A stretch of 30,343 bases of DNA from a virus. The stretch covers positions 1 to 30,343 of IMG/VR virus record IMGVR_UViG_3300042465_000166; one strand, written 5' to 3'. Positions within the stretch are counted from its first letter, which is position 1. Each line of letters opens with the position of its first letter. A program made the translations under genes and the position numbers. The notes beneath the pieces were generated by a model. That model saw only the letters and a list, made by a program, of their open reading frames with translations, was not told where the DNA came from and did no database searches. Positions 15,495-23,253 of this stretch are shown here, in pieces.

Positions 15495-16187
15495 ATGGTT
15501 TGGAACTTAATCATCCCAGCAGCCGCTGCGCTAATTGGCGGAAAAATGGCGTCCAGTGGGGCAAAAAGTGCTGCTGCCACTTCTGCCGCAGCATCTGACC
15601 GTGCTTCTGACGTTCAACGCGAGATGTTTGAACGCAACGTTGAGTTGAACGCTCCGTTTCGTGAAGCTGGCGTCAACGCTTTGAACAAACTGGTACCGCT
15701 AACCGAATACCAAAACTTCGGCATGAATCAGTTTCAACAAGACCCCGGTTATGCGTTTCGCATGTCCGAGGGTATGAAAGGTTTGGAACGATCCGCTGCT
15801 GCCCGTGGTGGCTTGTTGTCAGGCGGTACGCTCAAAGGCATCCAGCGGTACGGTCAAGACATGGCGTCACAGGAATACCAAAACGCATTTAATCGCTACG
15901 GCATCGAGCGTGAGCGCCGATTGAATCCTTTGCAATCGCTGGCCGGTATCGGTCAAACCACATCGCAGCAACTCGGTGCAGCCGGTACGCAGTTTGCCAA
16001 CACGATGGGCAACATTGGCATGAACCAAGCCAACGTAATGGGCAACGCGCAAATGGCTCGTGCATCGGCCTACGGTGATACCACAAACCAACTTGCCAAT
16101 TTGGCAGGTCGTTACTACGGTGGTGGCGGGTTTGGCGGTTCACCGTCCAACAGGGACATTGAACGCTCCTACCTCGGTATGGACTAA
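15495..16187 (+). CDS. DNA transfer / ejection protein, gp7-like
   Basis: AAGGAG precedes the ATG. The 230 residues match P22 gp7 in size (229). The N-terminus is a hydrophobic Ala-rich segment (IIPAAAALIGGKMASSGAKS) followed by Ala-rich helices, the block PGYAFRMSEGMKGLERSAAA with RGGLLSGGTLKGIQRYGQ, and a Gly/Asn/Gln-rich C-terminal part. This pattern is common in proteins listed as DNA transfer proteins in podoviruses. They are ejected with the DNA and are thought to help it cross the envelope. Confidence 0.75.
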   Translation: MVWNLIIPAAAALIGGKMASSGAKSAAATSAAASDRASDVQREMFERNVELNAPFREAGVNALNKLVPLTEYQNFGMNQFQQDPGYAFRMSEGMKGLERSAAARGGLLSGGTLKGIQRYGQDMASQEYQNAFNRYGIERERRLNPLQSLAGIGQTTSQQLGAAGTQFANTMGNIGMNQANVMGNAQMARASAYGDTTNQLANLAGRYYGGGGFGGSPSNRDIERSYLGMD

Positions 16188-16196
16188 GGAAGAAAT

Positions 16197-17465
16197 ATGG
16201 CGCTTGATTTCAATCTTCTTCGACCCGCAGGCGGTTCAAACCCTGTCAATGCGTTTTTCCAAGGTCAGCAGGCCACGATGGACCGCGAGTTGGCGCAGCA
16301 AAAGATGGCGCAAGATCAGGAGATGAACGCTCTTCGTCGTCAGCAGTTGACCGGTCAACTTCAGACACAGGAGGAAACTCGCGTTAAAAACAAAGCCGCT
16401 GAAAAAACCGGCATGTTCCGCGAGCGCCTGCTCCGTGCCCGCACACCGGACGATGCGCGGAACATTGTGCGGATGCAATACGCTGACCCAGATCTTGCCC
16501 CCATCATCTCGCAAGGTGGTTCGCTGGATCAAGCCCTTGCTGAAATTTCAGACGACCCTACTGAGTTTGAAAGATACCGCCAGCAAGAGGCGATGGGCAT
16601 GGCTGAATGGATGAAGTCGCAAATGCCAAAAGTGGCAGGCAACGCTGTGTTCTTGCCCGGTGAAAACCGGTTCATCACAGCGCCTCGTGAGCCTGCACCT
16701 GTTGCACCTGTTGCGCCTAGCGCACCTGTTGCTGTCATGGGTCCAGACGGCAGGCCGCAGTACGTCACCCGTGAGCAAGCTATTGGCATGACACCCTTTA
16801 CAGCACCCGCTATCAAGATGATGGGTGGTGGTGCTGGTGGTGGTGCTGGTGGCACTCGTGCTGCACCGGCTGCGCCTGCGCCCAAGCCGATGACCGAGTT
16901 GCAGCAACAGTCGTCACGCAAAGTAATGGCTGCTGACAAGACCAGTGTGAAAAACGCACAGTCTGTTGTTGGTGAACTTGAAAAATTGACTGACGAGTTG
17001 GTGGGCAGCCCTGAAAAAGGCATTCGTCCTGACCCCGGTTTAAGCGGCATCACAGGTTTCCAAGCCTTGATTCCATCACTGCCTAAGTCAGATGCACGGA
17101 AAGCACAGCAGAAACTGGAAACAATGAAGGGCAAGGTCATGGCGTTTGGTCGTCAGCTTGCATCGTTGGAAGGCAAACTGGGCAACATGGCCGTGCAGGA
17201 ATGGAAGTTTGTGTCTGACAGTATTCAAGCACTGGACCCCGCTGCTGGTAACCTCGATGTGCAACTGCGCGACATTGTTCGTCAAGCCAAAAACTTTGCC
17301 AACACTGTGCAAGAACGATACGATCTGACATATGAAGGTGCTGAACCAGCCGCTGCGCCGACTGCTGCACCATCCCGTGCGGGTGGTAATGCGCCTGCTA
17401 CCGGTGGTCTTACTCCAGCCGAGCAAGCCGAGTTGGACCAACTTCGTAAACGATTTGGGAAGTAA
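16197..17465 (+). CDS. Putative ejection (internal virion) protein, medium
   Basis: Encodes 422 residues with AAGGAAG before the ATG. The N-terminal 140 residues are Gln/Met/Arg-rich helices. A low-complexity linker follows (PVAPVAPSAP, later GGGAGGGAGG and AAPAAPAPKP), then a second helical domain (about 230-390) and a short Ala/Pro-rich end. The order matches the P22 gp7-gp20-gp16 ejection set, and I place it there by position, size and composition. No enzyme motif was found. Confidence 0.6.
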   Translation: MALDFNLLRPAGGSNPVNAFFQGQQATMDRELAQQKMAQDQEMNALRRQQLTGQLQTQEETRVKNKAAEKTGMFRERLLRARTPDDARNIVRMQYADPDLAPIISQGGSLDQALAEISDDPTEFERYRQQEAMGMAEWMKSQMPKVAGNAVFLPGENRFITAPREPAPVAPVAPSAPVAVMGPDGRPQYVTREQAIGMTPFTAPAIKMMGGGAGGGAGGTRAAPAAPAPKPMTELQQQSSRKVMAADKTSVKNAQSVVGELEKLTDELVGSPEKGIRPDPGLSGITGFQALIPSLPKSDARKAQQKLETMKGKVMAFGRQLASLEGKLGNMAVQEWKFVSDSIQALDPAAGNLDVQLRDIVRQAKNFANTVQERYDLTYEGAEPAAAPTAAPSRAGGNAPATGGLTPAEQAELDQLRKRFGK

Positions 17466-17468
17466 GCC

Positions 17469-19583
17469 ATGACACCTCGTGAAGAACTGGCAGCATTGCG
17501 CCGCATGGCTGAACTGGAAGCAAAAGCTGCTGGTCAGTCAATGAGTGCTGCGCCGGGTGAAATACCCGGTCCCCGCATGACTGGTACCATTGTCGATCAA
17601 ATTCCCGGCTCCAGCGTTCGCGCTCCCGCAGCCGTGCCGACACAGAATGTGTCTACTGGTCAAAAAGTGTATCGCAACATCGTGCGCCCAGTTCTTGCGC
17701 CCACAATCGAAACACTCGGCAGCATTGGTGGAGGTATTGCTGGAGCAACTCTTGGACCAGCCGGTGTTGTGGGTGGTGCAGGTTTGGGTTACGGTATGGC
17801 AAAAGAAGCCCTCAAAATGGGCGATATTTACCTCGGCGGTCAAACACCCGATCAAGCCCAAACACAGCCAATTCGCAACATCCTTGAAGGTGCGACTTTT
17901 GAGGCGGGTGGTCGTGCAATCGGTCCAGCGCTTGGTTACGTTGGTGGCAAAATTGCCGACCTTCGCAACATCCCTCAGCAACGCGCTGCCAAACTTGCAA
18001 AACAGGCTGTGGGTTCTGACCTCAAAGCCGTAGTCAACGCGCTCCGCGAAACTCCCTCAAATGTGGGCGTGGGACAAGCCACGGCCAAGTTTCAAAACCC
18101 CGCGCTTCAGGCATTGATTAAAGACTCGCTGGAGGCAACGCCCGAGGGTGCTCAGTACTTGAACAAATTGGGCACCATGACCGACGATGAAGCTGTAAAC
18201 GCTTTGTCTAAATTGGTGGGAGGTAAAACAGCAACGGATGTTAGAGACACCTTAGCGGCTGCGAAAAACGCCGCCCGTGCAATTACAACACCAATGCGCG
18301 ATACGGCGCTTGCGCGAGGGAATCTGGGTAAAGAGGTTGCTCGACTTGAAACTATGTCTGCCGAGTTGGGTGAACAGGCTGCGGCTAAAGTGCAAGAAGT
18401 TCGCCGGTTGATTGATCTGGGCGACCATGCTGCGGCTGCTGCACGATTAAAAACAATTACGGCAGGTTTGCCAGCAAGTTCCCGACTTGCTCCAGCTAAG
18501 TCGCAAGCAGGTTTTTCAGACGAGTTTGCGTCAAAGTTTTTCTATCCCGGCAAGCTGGCGCAGATGTCAGACGAATGGGCTTCTCAGGCTGCTACGGCAT
18601 CTCTCGATCTGGGTCAAGGCGCTCGTTTCTCACAAGCCGCCGCAGATGCGTTGCGTAAATCTGGCATTCAGCCTCTCAGAGGTGATGCGCTGATAAGCAA
18701 CATCCAAAATATTGGAAATAAACCTGAGTTTGCGGGCAATGACTTGCTGTTGGGTGCTTTGCGCAACGTCAGCGACGATATTGCAAAATGGACAAATAGT
18801 GGCGGTGTCGTTGATTTGGTGGCTCTTGATGCTATTCGTAAGAACTCGGTTAATGCTGTGATCCAGCAACTTCGTCCCGGCATGGACGCCGCCAGTCAGC
18901 GAAATGCTGCGGCTGGTGTTCTCAGTCGAATCAAACCAGTGATTGACGATGCCATCGAAACAGCGGGTGGTACAGGGTATCGTGACTATTTGAAAAAACA
19001 TGCCGAACTGTCTCAAAAAATAGCCCAAAAAGAACTGACCGGTGAAGCGTTGCGTTTATGGAAACGGCCAAACAAAGACGCTTTTGTTGATTTGGTGCAA
19101 AACGAGTCGCCAGATGTTGTGGAAAAAATCCTTGGTCCGGGCAAGTACAACATCGCAGTTGAGTTGGCAGACAGCACAATGGGCGTGTTGCGCAAACAAG
19201 CCAGCGATCACTTGCTTCGCGTTGCCTCTGCAAAACAGGCAACCGAAGGGCAAAAAGCACTGGCAAATTTAGTAGCTCAAAACACGTCCATGTTGCGCCT
19301 CCCCTCGTTTGTCAATGCTTGGGCTGCTGCGGGTAACAAGACAATTGGTGAGTTGGAAAAGCGCCTTGGTCAAAAGACCATGAAAACATTGTCAGACGCC
19401 ATGCGCAGTCCCGAATCTGCTGCAAATCTGCTGGAGTCGCTTCCGCCGTCCGAGCGTAGTCGGGTTATCCAGTTTTTAAACAACCCCGGCGAATTGAAAC
19501 AGCGACTTGTTGCGCCAACTATTCGTGGTGCCACCAACGCGCTGGCTGGTGAGTCGGAAAATCAAAACGCTCTTGCCCGGTAA
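17469..19583 (+). CDS. Putative ejection (internal virion) protein, large
   Basis: Encodes 704 residues, starting four bases after the previous stop. A Gly/Ala-rich hydrophobic stretch at about residues 82-110 (GSIGGGIAGATLGPAGVVGG) could insert into a membrane. The rest is long Ala/Lys/Leu helices. P22 gp16 is similar in size (609) and is released from the virion to form a membrane channel. The match is by position and composition, and no lytic transglycosylase motif was seen. It ends the virion gene block. Confidence 0.6.
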   Translation: MTPREELAALRRMAELEAKAAGQSMSAAPGEIPGPRMTGTIVDQIPGSSVRAPAAVPTQNVSTGQKVYRNIVRPVLAPTIETLGSIGGGIAGATLGPAGVVGGAGLGYGMAKEALKMGDIYLGGQTPDQAQTQPIRNILEGATFEAGGRAIGPALGYVGGKIADLRNIPQQRAAKLAKQAVGSDLKAVVNALRETPSNVGVGQATAKFQNPALQALIKDSLEATPEGAQYLNKLGTMTDDEAVNALSKLVGGKTATDVRDTLAAAKNAARAITTPMRDTALARGNLGKEVARLETMSAELGEQAAAKVQEVRRLIDLGDHAAAAARLKTITAGLPASSRLAPAKSQAGFSDEFASKFFYPGKLAQMSDEWASQAATASLDLGQGARFSQAAADALRKSGIQPLRGDALISNIQNIGNKPEFAGNDLLLGALRNVSDDIAKWTNSGGVVDLVALDAIRKNSVNAVIQQLRPGMDAASQRNAAAGVLSRIKPVIDDAIETAGGTGYRDYLKKHAELSQKIAQKELTGEALRLWKRPNKDAFVDLVQNESPDVVEKILGPGKYNIAVELADSTMGVLRKQASDHLLRVASAKQATEGQKALANLVAQNTSMLRLPSFVNAWAAAGNKTIGELEKRLGQKTMKTLSDAMRSPESAANLLESLPPSERSRVIQFLNNPGELKQRLVAPTIRGATNALAGESENQNALAR

Positions 19584-19600
19584 TACAAATTAGTTAAAAT
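19573..19600 (+). promoter_or_regulatory. Possible sigma70 promoter before the lysis genes
   Basis: TTGCCC at 19573-19578 and TAAAAT at 19595-19600 are separated by 16 bases, in an AT-rich 32-base gap. The predicted start of transcription is near 19607, which would leave a very short leader to the ATG at 19616. The -35 box overlaps the end of the previous gene. Confidence 0.3.
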
Positions 19601-19615
19601 ACGGAATCTTTCATC

Positions 19616-19858
19616 ATGGAAGCAGTTGACATGGCCGAGATTGACCTAGTGAAATACGGCGCACTTTGGGAGCGTGTGAAAAGCTACGAGCGCCGGTTTG
19701 ACGAGATGTCGGTCAAGATAGACAAACTCGAAGTCAGCGTTGAGAAACTGGTGGCTATGGCTAACCAAGGGCGCGGCGGGTTCTGGGCAGGAATGGCGTT
19801 CGTATCGTTTGTCTCCAGCGCCGTGGGGTTTGCACTCAGTTGGTTTAAGGGGAACTGA
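19616..19858 (+). CDS. Small membrane protein, XhlA/holin-like
   Basis: Encodes 80 residues. The pattern is acidic N-terminus, a coiled-coil segment (ERVKSYERRFDEMSVKIDKL, about residues 19-46) and one C-terminal membrane helix (about 55-77), then KGN. This is the arrangement of haemolysin XhlA-type proteins, which act with holins in phage lysis. A second in-frame ATG at 19631 has GGAAG eight bases ahead, so two products differing by five residues are possible. It heads the lysis region. Confidence 0.65.
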   Translation: MEAVDMAEIDLVKYGALWERVKSYERRFDEMSVKIDKLEVSVEKLVAMANQGRGGFWAGMAFVSFVSSAVGFALSWFKGN

Positions 19859-19859
19859 C

Positions 19860-20306
19860 GTGCTGGCTGAGATCGCAGCAGCCAATGCTGCGTTTGCGGT
19901 CATCAAAGGCGCACTGGCAAACGGTAAAGAACTGTCAGCCCTTGGATCAAGGGTCTTTGATTACTTCGACAACAAAGCCAAAATTCAGGAAAACGCTACC
20001 AAGAAAGGTGGCGGCTCAGATCTTGAAGAATTCATGGCGCTTGAGCAGTTGCGCCAACAGGAAGAAGAACTGCGTGAGCGCATGGTCTACGCCGGTCGCC
20101 CCGGAATGTGGAACGACTGGTTGAAGTTCCAAGCTGCTGCCGCCAGAAGGCGCAGAGAAGCCAAAGAAGAAGCTGCCAGAGAAGCCAAAAGGCGCAAGGA
20201 GCAGCTTGAAAACATGGCAGAGTACATTGCCATCGGTTTGGCTGTAATCGTGCTTGCTGGCCTTCTGGTCGGCGGCTTCATCATCTACATGAACCACCTG
20301 AGATGA
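19860..20306 (+). CDS. Conserved phage protein with C-terminal membrane anchor
   Basis: Encodes 148 residues from the GTG at 19860. I prefer this start because AGGGG lies seven bases ahead and it follows the previous stop; the open frame upstream would overlap that gene. The N-terminus AEIAAANAAFAVIKGALANG is followed by LEEFMALEQLRQQEEELRER and YAGRPGMWNDWLKFQAAAAR, blocks seen in many marine and freshwater phages. Then comes a very basic helix and a membrane helix at about 121-143. A lysis or membrane-remodelling role is inferred from its neighbours only. Confidence 0.65.
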   Translation: MLAEIAAANAAFAVIKGALANGKELSALGSRVFDYFDNKAKIQENATKKGGGSDLEEFMALEQLRQQEEELRERMVYAGRPGMWNDWLKFQAAAARRRREAKEEAAREAKRRKEQLENMAEYIAIGLAVIVLAGLLVGGFIIYMNHLR

Positions 20307-20920
20307 GCGACGAGAAACTAAACGCCAACTCCACCCTCGACAAAGTGCTCGGGTATGTGGACTCGCCGTTCAAGCTGTTTGCCATCCTTGTGATGGGCGT
20401 GGTAGCCTTTGCCGGGTACTTCTTGTGGCAGAACCAGACCTTCATGATGGATGCCTACAAGGAGTCCAAGAAGCTGCCTGAAATCAACACCAACCGCACG
20501 GACGATGCCAGCGCCATGCTGTTCAAGAAAACGGGTGCTACTGCCGTGGCAATTTTCAAGGTCAACCCACTTTTCAACAGCCGGGTGTTGTACCGGGCCT
20601 ACACCAAGGACGGCAGGGACAAGAGCATTGAAGACATCGACGTAGGCCTGTTTACACAAAACGCATCTAACAACGCTGATGTGGTCAAGCTGATGACCAA
20701 CGAGATTCCGTGCAGCGAGTACCGTTACGCCCAGTCCGAGGTGGGCCTGTGGTACATCGAGAAAGGTGTGACCTACACCTGCCGGGTCAGCGTCCCACCA
20801 GACAGTCCTAGGTTTGTCGGTCAGATCACAGTCGGGTGGGCCGAGCAGCCCCAAGACCTTCAACAAGTAAAATTCATGCTGGAAATTGCTTCAGCTATGC
20901 TAACCAAAAGGGGTAACTGA
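20303..20920 (+). CDS. Membrane-anchored protein with periplasmic domain
   Basis: Encodes 205 residues, with an ATGA overlap with the previous gene. There is one membrane helix at about residues 22-42 with a short positive/negative N-terminus, so the remaining 160 residues probably face the periplasm. That domain has two cysteines (in EIPCSEYRY and VTYTCRVSV) that could pair. I do not recognise the family. Its place between small membrane proteins and the holin suggests a lysis, spanin-like or superinfection role, but it lacks the long coiled coil of i-spanins. Confidence 0.6.
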   Translation: MSDEKLNANSTLDKVLGYVDSPFKLFAILVMGVVAFAGYFLWQNQTFMMDAYKESKKLPEINTNRTDDASAMLFKKTGATAVAIFKVNPLFNSRVLYRAYTKDGRDKSIEDIDVGLFTQNASNNADVVKLMTNEIPCSEYRYAQSEVGLWYIEKGVTYTCRVSVPPDSPRFVGQITVGWAEQPQDLQQVKFMLEIASAMLTKRGN

Positions 20921-20921
20921 T

Positions 20922-21413
20922 ATGGATTGGCTTAAACAAATCGCACCGACCATTGCCACGGCGATGGGTGGACCACTGGCAGGCATGGCTGTGTCGGCCA
21001 TCTCCAAGGCCATCGGGGTTGACGAGGCGAAGGTGGGCGACTTGATCGCCAACAACAAGCTGTCAGCCGAGCAGATCGCACAGGTCAAGATTGCAGAGAT
21101 TGAGTTGCAAAAGCAGGCGCAGGAACTGGGTCTGAACTTTGAGAAGCTGGAAGTGGAGGACCGCAAATCAGCGCGTGAGATGCAGGCCACTACTCGGTCG
21201 ATGATGCCTCCCATCTTGGCTGGCGCAGTCACCATCGGTTTCTTCGGCATCATGGTCATGATGTTCTTCAACCAGATCGACAGCAGCAACCCCGCCATCT
21301 TGATGATGCTGGGCAGCTTGGGTACGGCGTGGACGGGCATCATCGCCTACTACTTCGGCTCGTCTGCTGGATCGCAGGCCAAGACTGACATTCTCTCAAA
21401 GGCAGCAAAATGA
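20922..21413 (+). CDS. Holin (3TM family-like)
   Basis: Encodes 163 residues. There is a hydrophobic N-terminal segment (ATAMGGPLAGMAVSAISKAI), a charged helical linker, and two clear membrane helices at about 96-116 and 124-146. The end GTAWTGIIAYYFGSSAGSQA is strongly typical of this holin family (holin_3TMs type). Holins form holes in the inner membrane that time lysis. AGGGG precedes the ATG. The endolysin gene overlaps its stop codon (ATGA), the usual holin-endolysin pairing. Confidence 0.85.
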   Translation: MDWLKQIAPTIATAMGGPLAGMAVSAISKAIGVDEAKVGDLIANNKLSAEQIAQVKIAEIELQKQAQELGLNFEKLEVEDRKSAREMQATTRSMMPPILAGAVTIGFFGIMVMMFFNQIDSSNPAILMMLGSLGTAWTGIIAYYFGSSAGSQAKTDILSKAAK

Positions 21414-21847
21414 ATTTAACACCCAACTTCACCCTTGACGAGTTGACAGCATCCGAGTCAGCAGAGCGCAACGGCTGGGACAACAGCCCCAACGATGCTG
21501 AACTCGAAAACCTCAAGCGACTGGCTGACTTTCTGGAGCAGGTCAAGGTTGTGCTGGGCGGCAAACCGGTCATGATCAACTCGGCTTTTCGGTCCAAGAA
21601 GGTCAACGATGCCGTGGGCAGCAAGGACACCAGCCAGCACCGCATCGGGTGCGCTGCTGACATTCGTGTGCCCGGTATGACCCCTGACCAAGTTGTCAAG
21701 GCTGTCATCGCCAGTGGCATCGGCTACGACCAAGTGATCCGCGAGTTCGACCGCTGGACACACATCAGCATCCCCAACAGCGTAGACACCAGCCCCCGCA
21801 AGCAGGCGCTGATCATCGACAAAGCCGGGGCACGGGCCTACGCCTAA
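21410..21847 (+). CDS. Endolysin, peptidase M15A family
   Basis: Cleaves peptide cross-links of peptidoglycan at lysis; a zinc enzyme of the D-Ala-D-Ala carboxypeptidase type. The 145 residues are usual. Visible motifs are INSAFRSKKVNDAVGS, SQHRIGCAADI (H77 and D84 as zinc ligands) and WTHIS (H118, third ligand). There is no signal peptide, which fits release by the holin. Its TAA stop overlaps the stop of the convergent minus-strand gene. Confidence 0.9.
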   Translation: MNLTPNFTLDELTASESAERNGWDNSPNDAELENLKRLADFLEQVKVVLGGKPVMINSAFRSKKVNDAVGSKDTSQHRIGCAADIRVPGMTPDQVVKAVIASGIGYDQVIREFDRWTHISIPNSVDTSPRKQALIIDKAGARAYA

Positions 21848-22050
21848 GCAACGCAGGCGGTTAGAACCCCAATCGCCAGCGATCCAATCACTGCGACCAG
21901 CATCCAAAACGCCAGTCGCCTGATCTGGTCACGCCAGATAGATGTGGGCAGTGGGTCAGCGGACTTCATGCGCTGCCCAATTCTCGCTACTCGGACCGGA
22001 CAATCCCGGCCTTGGTTGCATTTCCCGCAATCGTCGCAGCAGTTCGTCAT
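21844..22050 (-). CDS. Small Cys-rich membrane protein
   Basis: Encodes 68 residues from the ATG at 22050, chosen because AAAGGA lies about seven bases ahead; a longer version from 22113 lacks such a site. The N-terminus is a Cys cluster (C4, C5, C8, C11, C17 in TNCCDDCGKCNQGRDCPVR) that could bind zinc, and the C-terminus is one membrane helix at about 47-66. It overlaps the upstream zinc-ribbon gene by 95 bases in another frame. The function is unknown. It is the last gene of the minus-strand block. Confidence 0.6.
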   Translation of the reverse strand: MTNCCDDCGKCNQGRDCPVRVARIGQRMKSADPLPTSIWRDQIRRLAFWMLVAVIGSLAIGVLTACVA

Positions 22051-22183
22051 CTCGTATCCTTTCTTCAGTTGAGAATCGGTGCAGGTTGCCACACTCGTAT
22101 CGCCTGACAACAACGCCAGTCTTACGGGTGCGTGTTTCTTTGACTGTGGTCCACGAGCCGCAGTGGGGGCATACGATGCTCAA
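21956..22183 (-). CDS. Zinc-ribbon protein, NrdR-type N-terminal domain-like
   Basis: Encodes 75 residues. The zinc-binding pattern CPHCGS (C5, C8) is followed by KETRTRKTGVVVRRYECGNLH (C31, H35), close to the zinc ribbon of NrdR repressors but with His as the fourth ligand and no ATP-cone domain. The rest is Arg/Glu-rich. It is probably a nucleic-acid-binding early regulator. Its ATG overlaps the upstream stop (ATGA). The last 95 bases overlap the next gene, which is unusual but leaves both domains intact. Confidence 0.6.
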   Translation of the reverse strand: MSIVCPHCGSWTTVKETRTRKTGVVVRRYECGNLHRFSTEERIRDDELLRRLREMQPRPGLSGPSSENWAAHEVR

Positions 22184-22569
22184 AGCGATCTCCTCAGTTC
22201 CCGCACCTTGTCGCGTGGGAGTGCCAAGTTAAACACGCTGCTCATGCGAATGGCCTTGATGGTCTTGTGCTCACTGCGCTGTCGGTTCAGCCGGATGTTT
22301 GGCTTTGGTTTCTTCTTGTCCTCCTTGTCACCCACTGCGAACACGGCACGGGGGTAGCGCCGAGCGTCATCGTGGGCGTAGGTCCAGTCGGCAACGTAGA
22401 TGCGCTTGACGCCAGCCTTGGTGCGCTTGCTCATGCGGTTCAGCACAGCGTGGGCATCGTATCGTCCGATGTCGGCGTAGTCGGCAAACTCTTGGGCTGT
22501 GATCTTGCCAAACTCAGCCAGTGCAGCCCAAGCCTGCGTCACCAGAACGCCCTTGTTTGTGGTGGTCAT
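22180..22569 (-). CDS. Winged-helix-like early protein, 129 residues
   Basis: The N-terminal 60 residues look like a helix-turn-helix: AWAALAEFGKITAQEFADYA then IGRYDAHAVLNRMSK, followed by a strand KRIYVADWTY. The middle is very basic (KEDKKKPKPNIRLNRQRSEH). DNA binding is likely. It starts four bases inside the end of the upstream gene and overlaps the next start. It could be a transcription or replication regulator; the exact role is unknown. Confidence 0.6.
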   Translation of the reverse strand: MTTTNKGVLVTQAWAALAEFGKITAQEFADYADIGRYDAHAVLNRMSKRTKAGVKRIYVADWTYAHDDARRYPRAVFAVGDKEDKKKPKPNIRLNRQRSEHKTIKAIRMSSVFNLALPRDKVRELRRSL

Positions 22570-22775
22570 GCTGCGTCCTCAGTGGCCTTGTGCAAATAGG
22601 CCGTCAGGCGCTTAATCTGTGCTTCCCGGTACTTGCACATGGACTCGGCGTATTCACGCGCTGTCTGGGCCTCCAGCAGCCTGCGCTTGCTGTCCTCCAA
22701 CTCGCGCAGTGCCAGTGCTTCGGCACTCGGTGTGGTGTAGGCGTTTTTCACCCAGTTAACAAGTTCGTTGATCAT
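22566..22775 (-). CDS. Small coiled-coil protein, 69 residues
   Basis: The leader CTGGAGTAACTGTA directly precedes the ATG. The product is helical throughout, with ALALRELEDSKRRLLEAQTA, REYAESMCKYREAQI and KRLTAYL, a pattern common in short phage early proteins. It can form a coiled coil. No function is assigned. A promoter-like sequence and a palindrome lie just upstream, so it may start its own transcript. Confidence 0.65.
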   Translation of the reverse strand: MINELVNWVKNAYTTPSAEALALRELEDSKRRLLEAQTAREYAESMCKYREAQIKRLTAYLHKATEDAA

Positions 22776-22797
22776 TACAGTTACTCCAGTGGTTGAT

Positions 22798-22836
22798 GTG
22801 ACACAAGTGTATCACACTTTTAATAAAGGCCGTCAA
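22798..22836 (-). promoter_or_regulatory. Minus-strand promoter with operator-like palindrome
   Basis: On the minus strand, TTGACG (22836-22831) and GATACA (22813-22808) are separated by 17 bases, with an extended -10 TG. The sequence GTGATACAC-TT-GTGTCAC (22815-22798), a near-perfect palindrome, overlaps the -10 box and would fit a repressor site. The -35 box lies in the end of the MazG-like gene. Transcription would cover the four small genes 22775 to 21844. Confidence 0.45.
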
Positions 22837-23251
22837 GCACTGGCGGCTGATAATTTGGACCTTTTTTGATCTTGCCGTTGGCGTCACGAATGGGCTGGCC
22901 GTTGTGGTCGAACTTGGACCAGTTGCTGGTGTTCACCCGGTCACAGGCATCGGCTGCTTTCATGCCCGCGCAGTAGGCTGCACCAATGCCGGTGACCACC
23001 TGATCTGCGATGCTGTCAAGGAACTCGTTACGGTCATCAACACGGACTTTCAATTCGCCCAGCTTCAACAGCTTGGACAACACATAGATTTGTGAACGCA
23101 CTTCCTGCCACACCTCCTCATCATCAGTAACGATGGATTGCATCATCTCCTCGATCTCCTCGAAGTGGCATCCAAGCTGCACGTTGAAATCGGCAGCGGT
23201 GGGTTCAGGGCGGGCACGTTTGTGCCAAAGTTCAATTGCTTCAGTGCTCAT
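22820..23251 (-). CDS. MazG / PRA-PH-like nucleotide pyrophosphohydrolase
   Basis: Encodes 143 residues. I take the ATG at 23251 because AAGGAG is seven bases ahead of it; the ATG at 23257 would be only one base away. The helical body has GCHFEEIEEMMQSI (E31, E32, E34, E35) and FLDSIADQVVTGIG (D79, D83), the metal-binding pattern of all-alpha NTP pyrophosphohydrolases. The C-terminal NTSNWSKFDHNGQPIRDANG is typical of phage members. Such enzymes clean or modulate nucleotide pools. It follows the helicase gene directly. Confidence 0.75.
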   Translation of the reverse strand: MSTEAIELWHKRARPEPTAADFNVQLGCHFEEIEEMMQSIVTDDEEVWQEVRSQIYVLSKLLKLGELKVRVDDRNEFLDSIADQVVTGIGAAYCAGMKAADACDRVNTSNWSKFDHNGQPIRDANGKIKKGPNYQPPVLDGLY

Positions 23252-23253
23252 GT

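Noticed and set aside
16680-16890. Repeats of CCTGTTGC and GGTGGTGCTGGT type
   Set aside because: They code for Pro/Ala and Gly/Ala linkers of an ejection-type protein and are not separate repeat elements.
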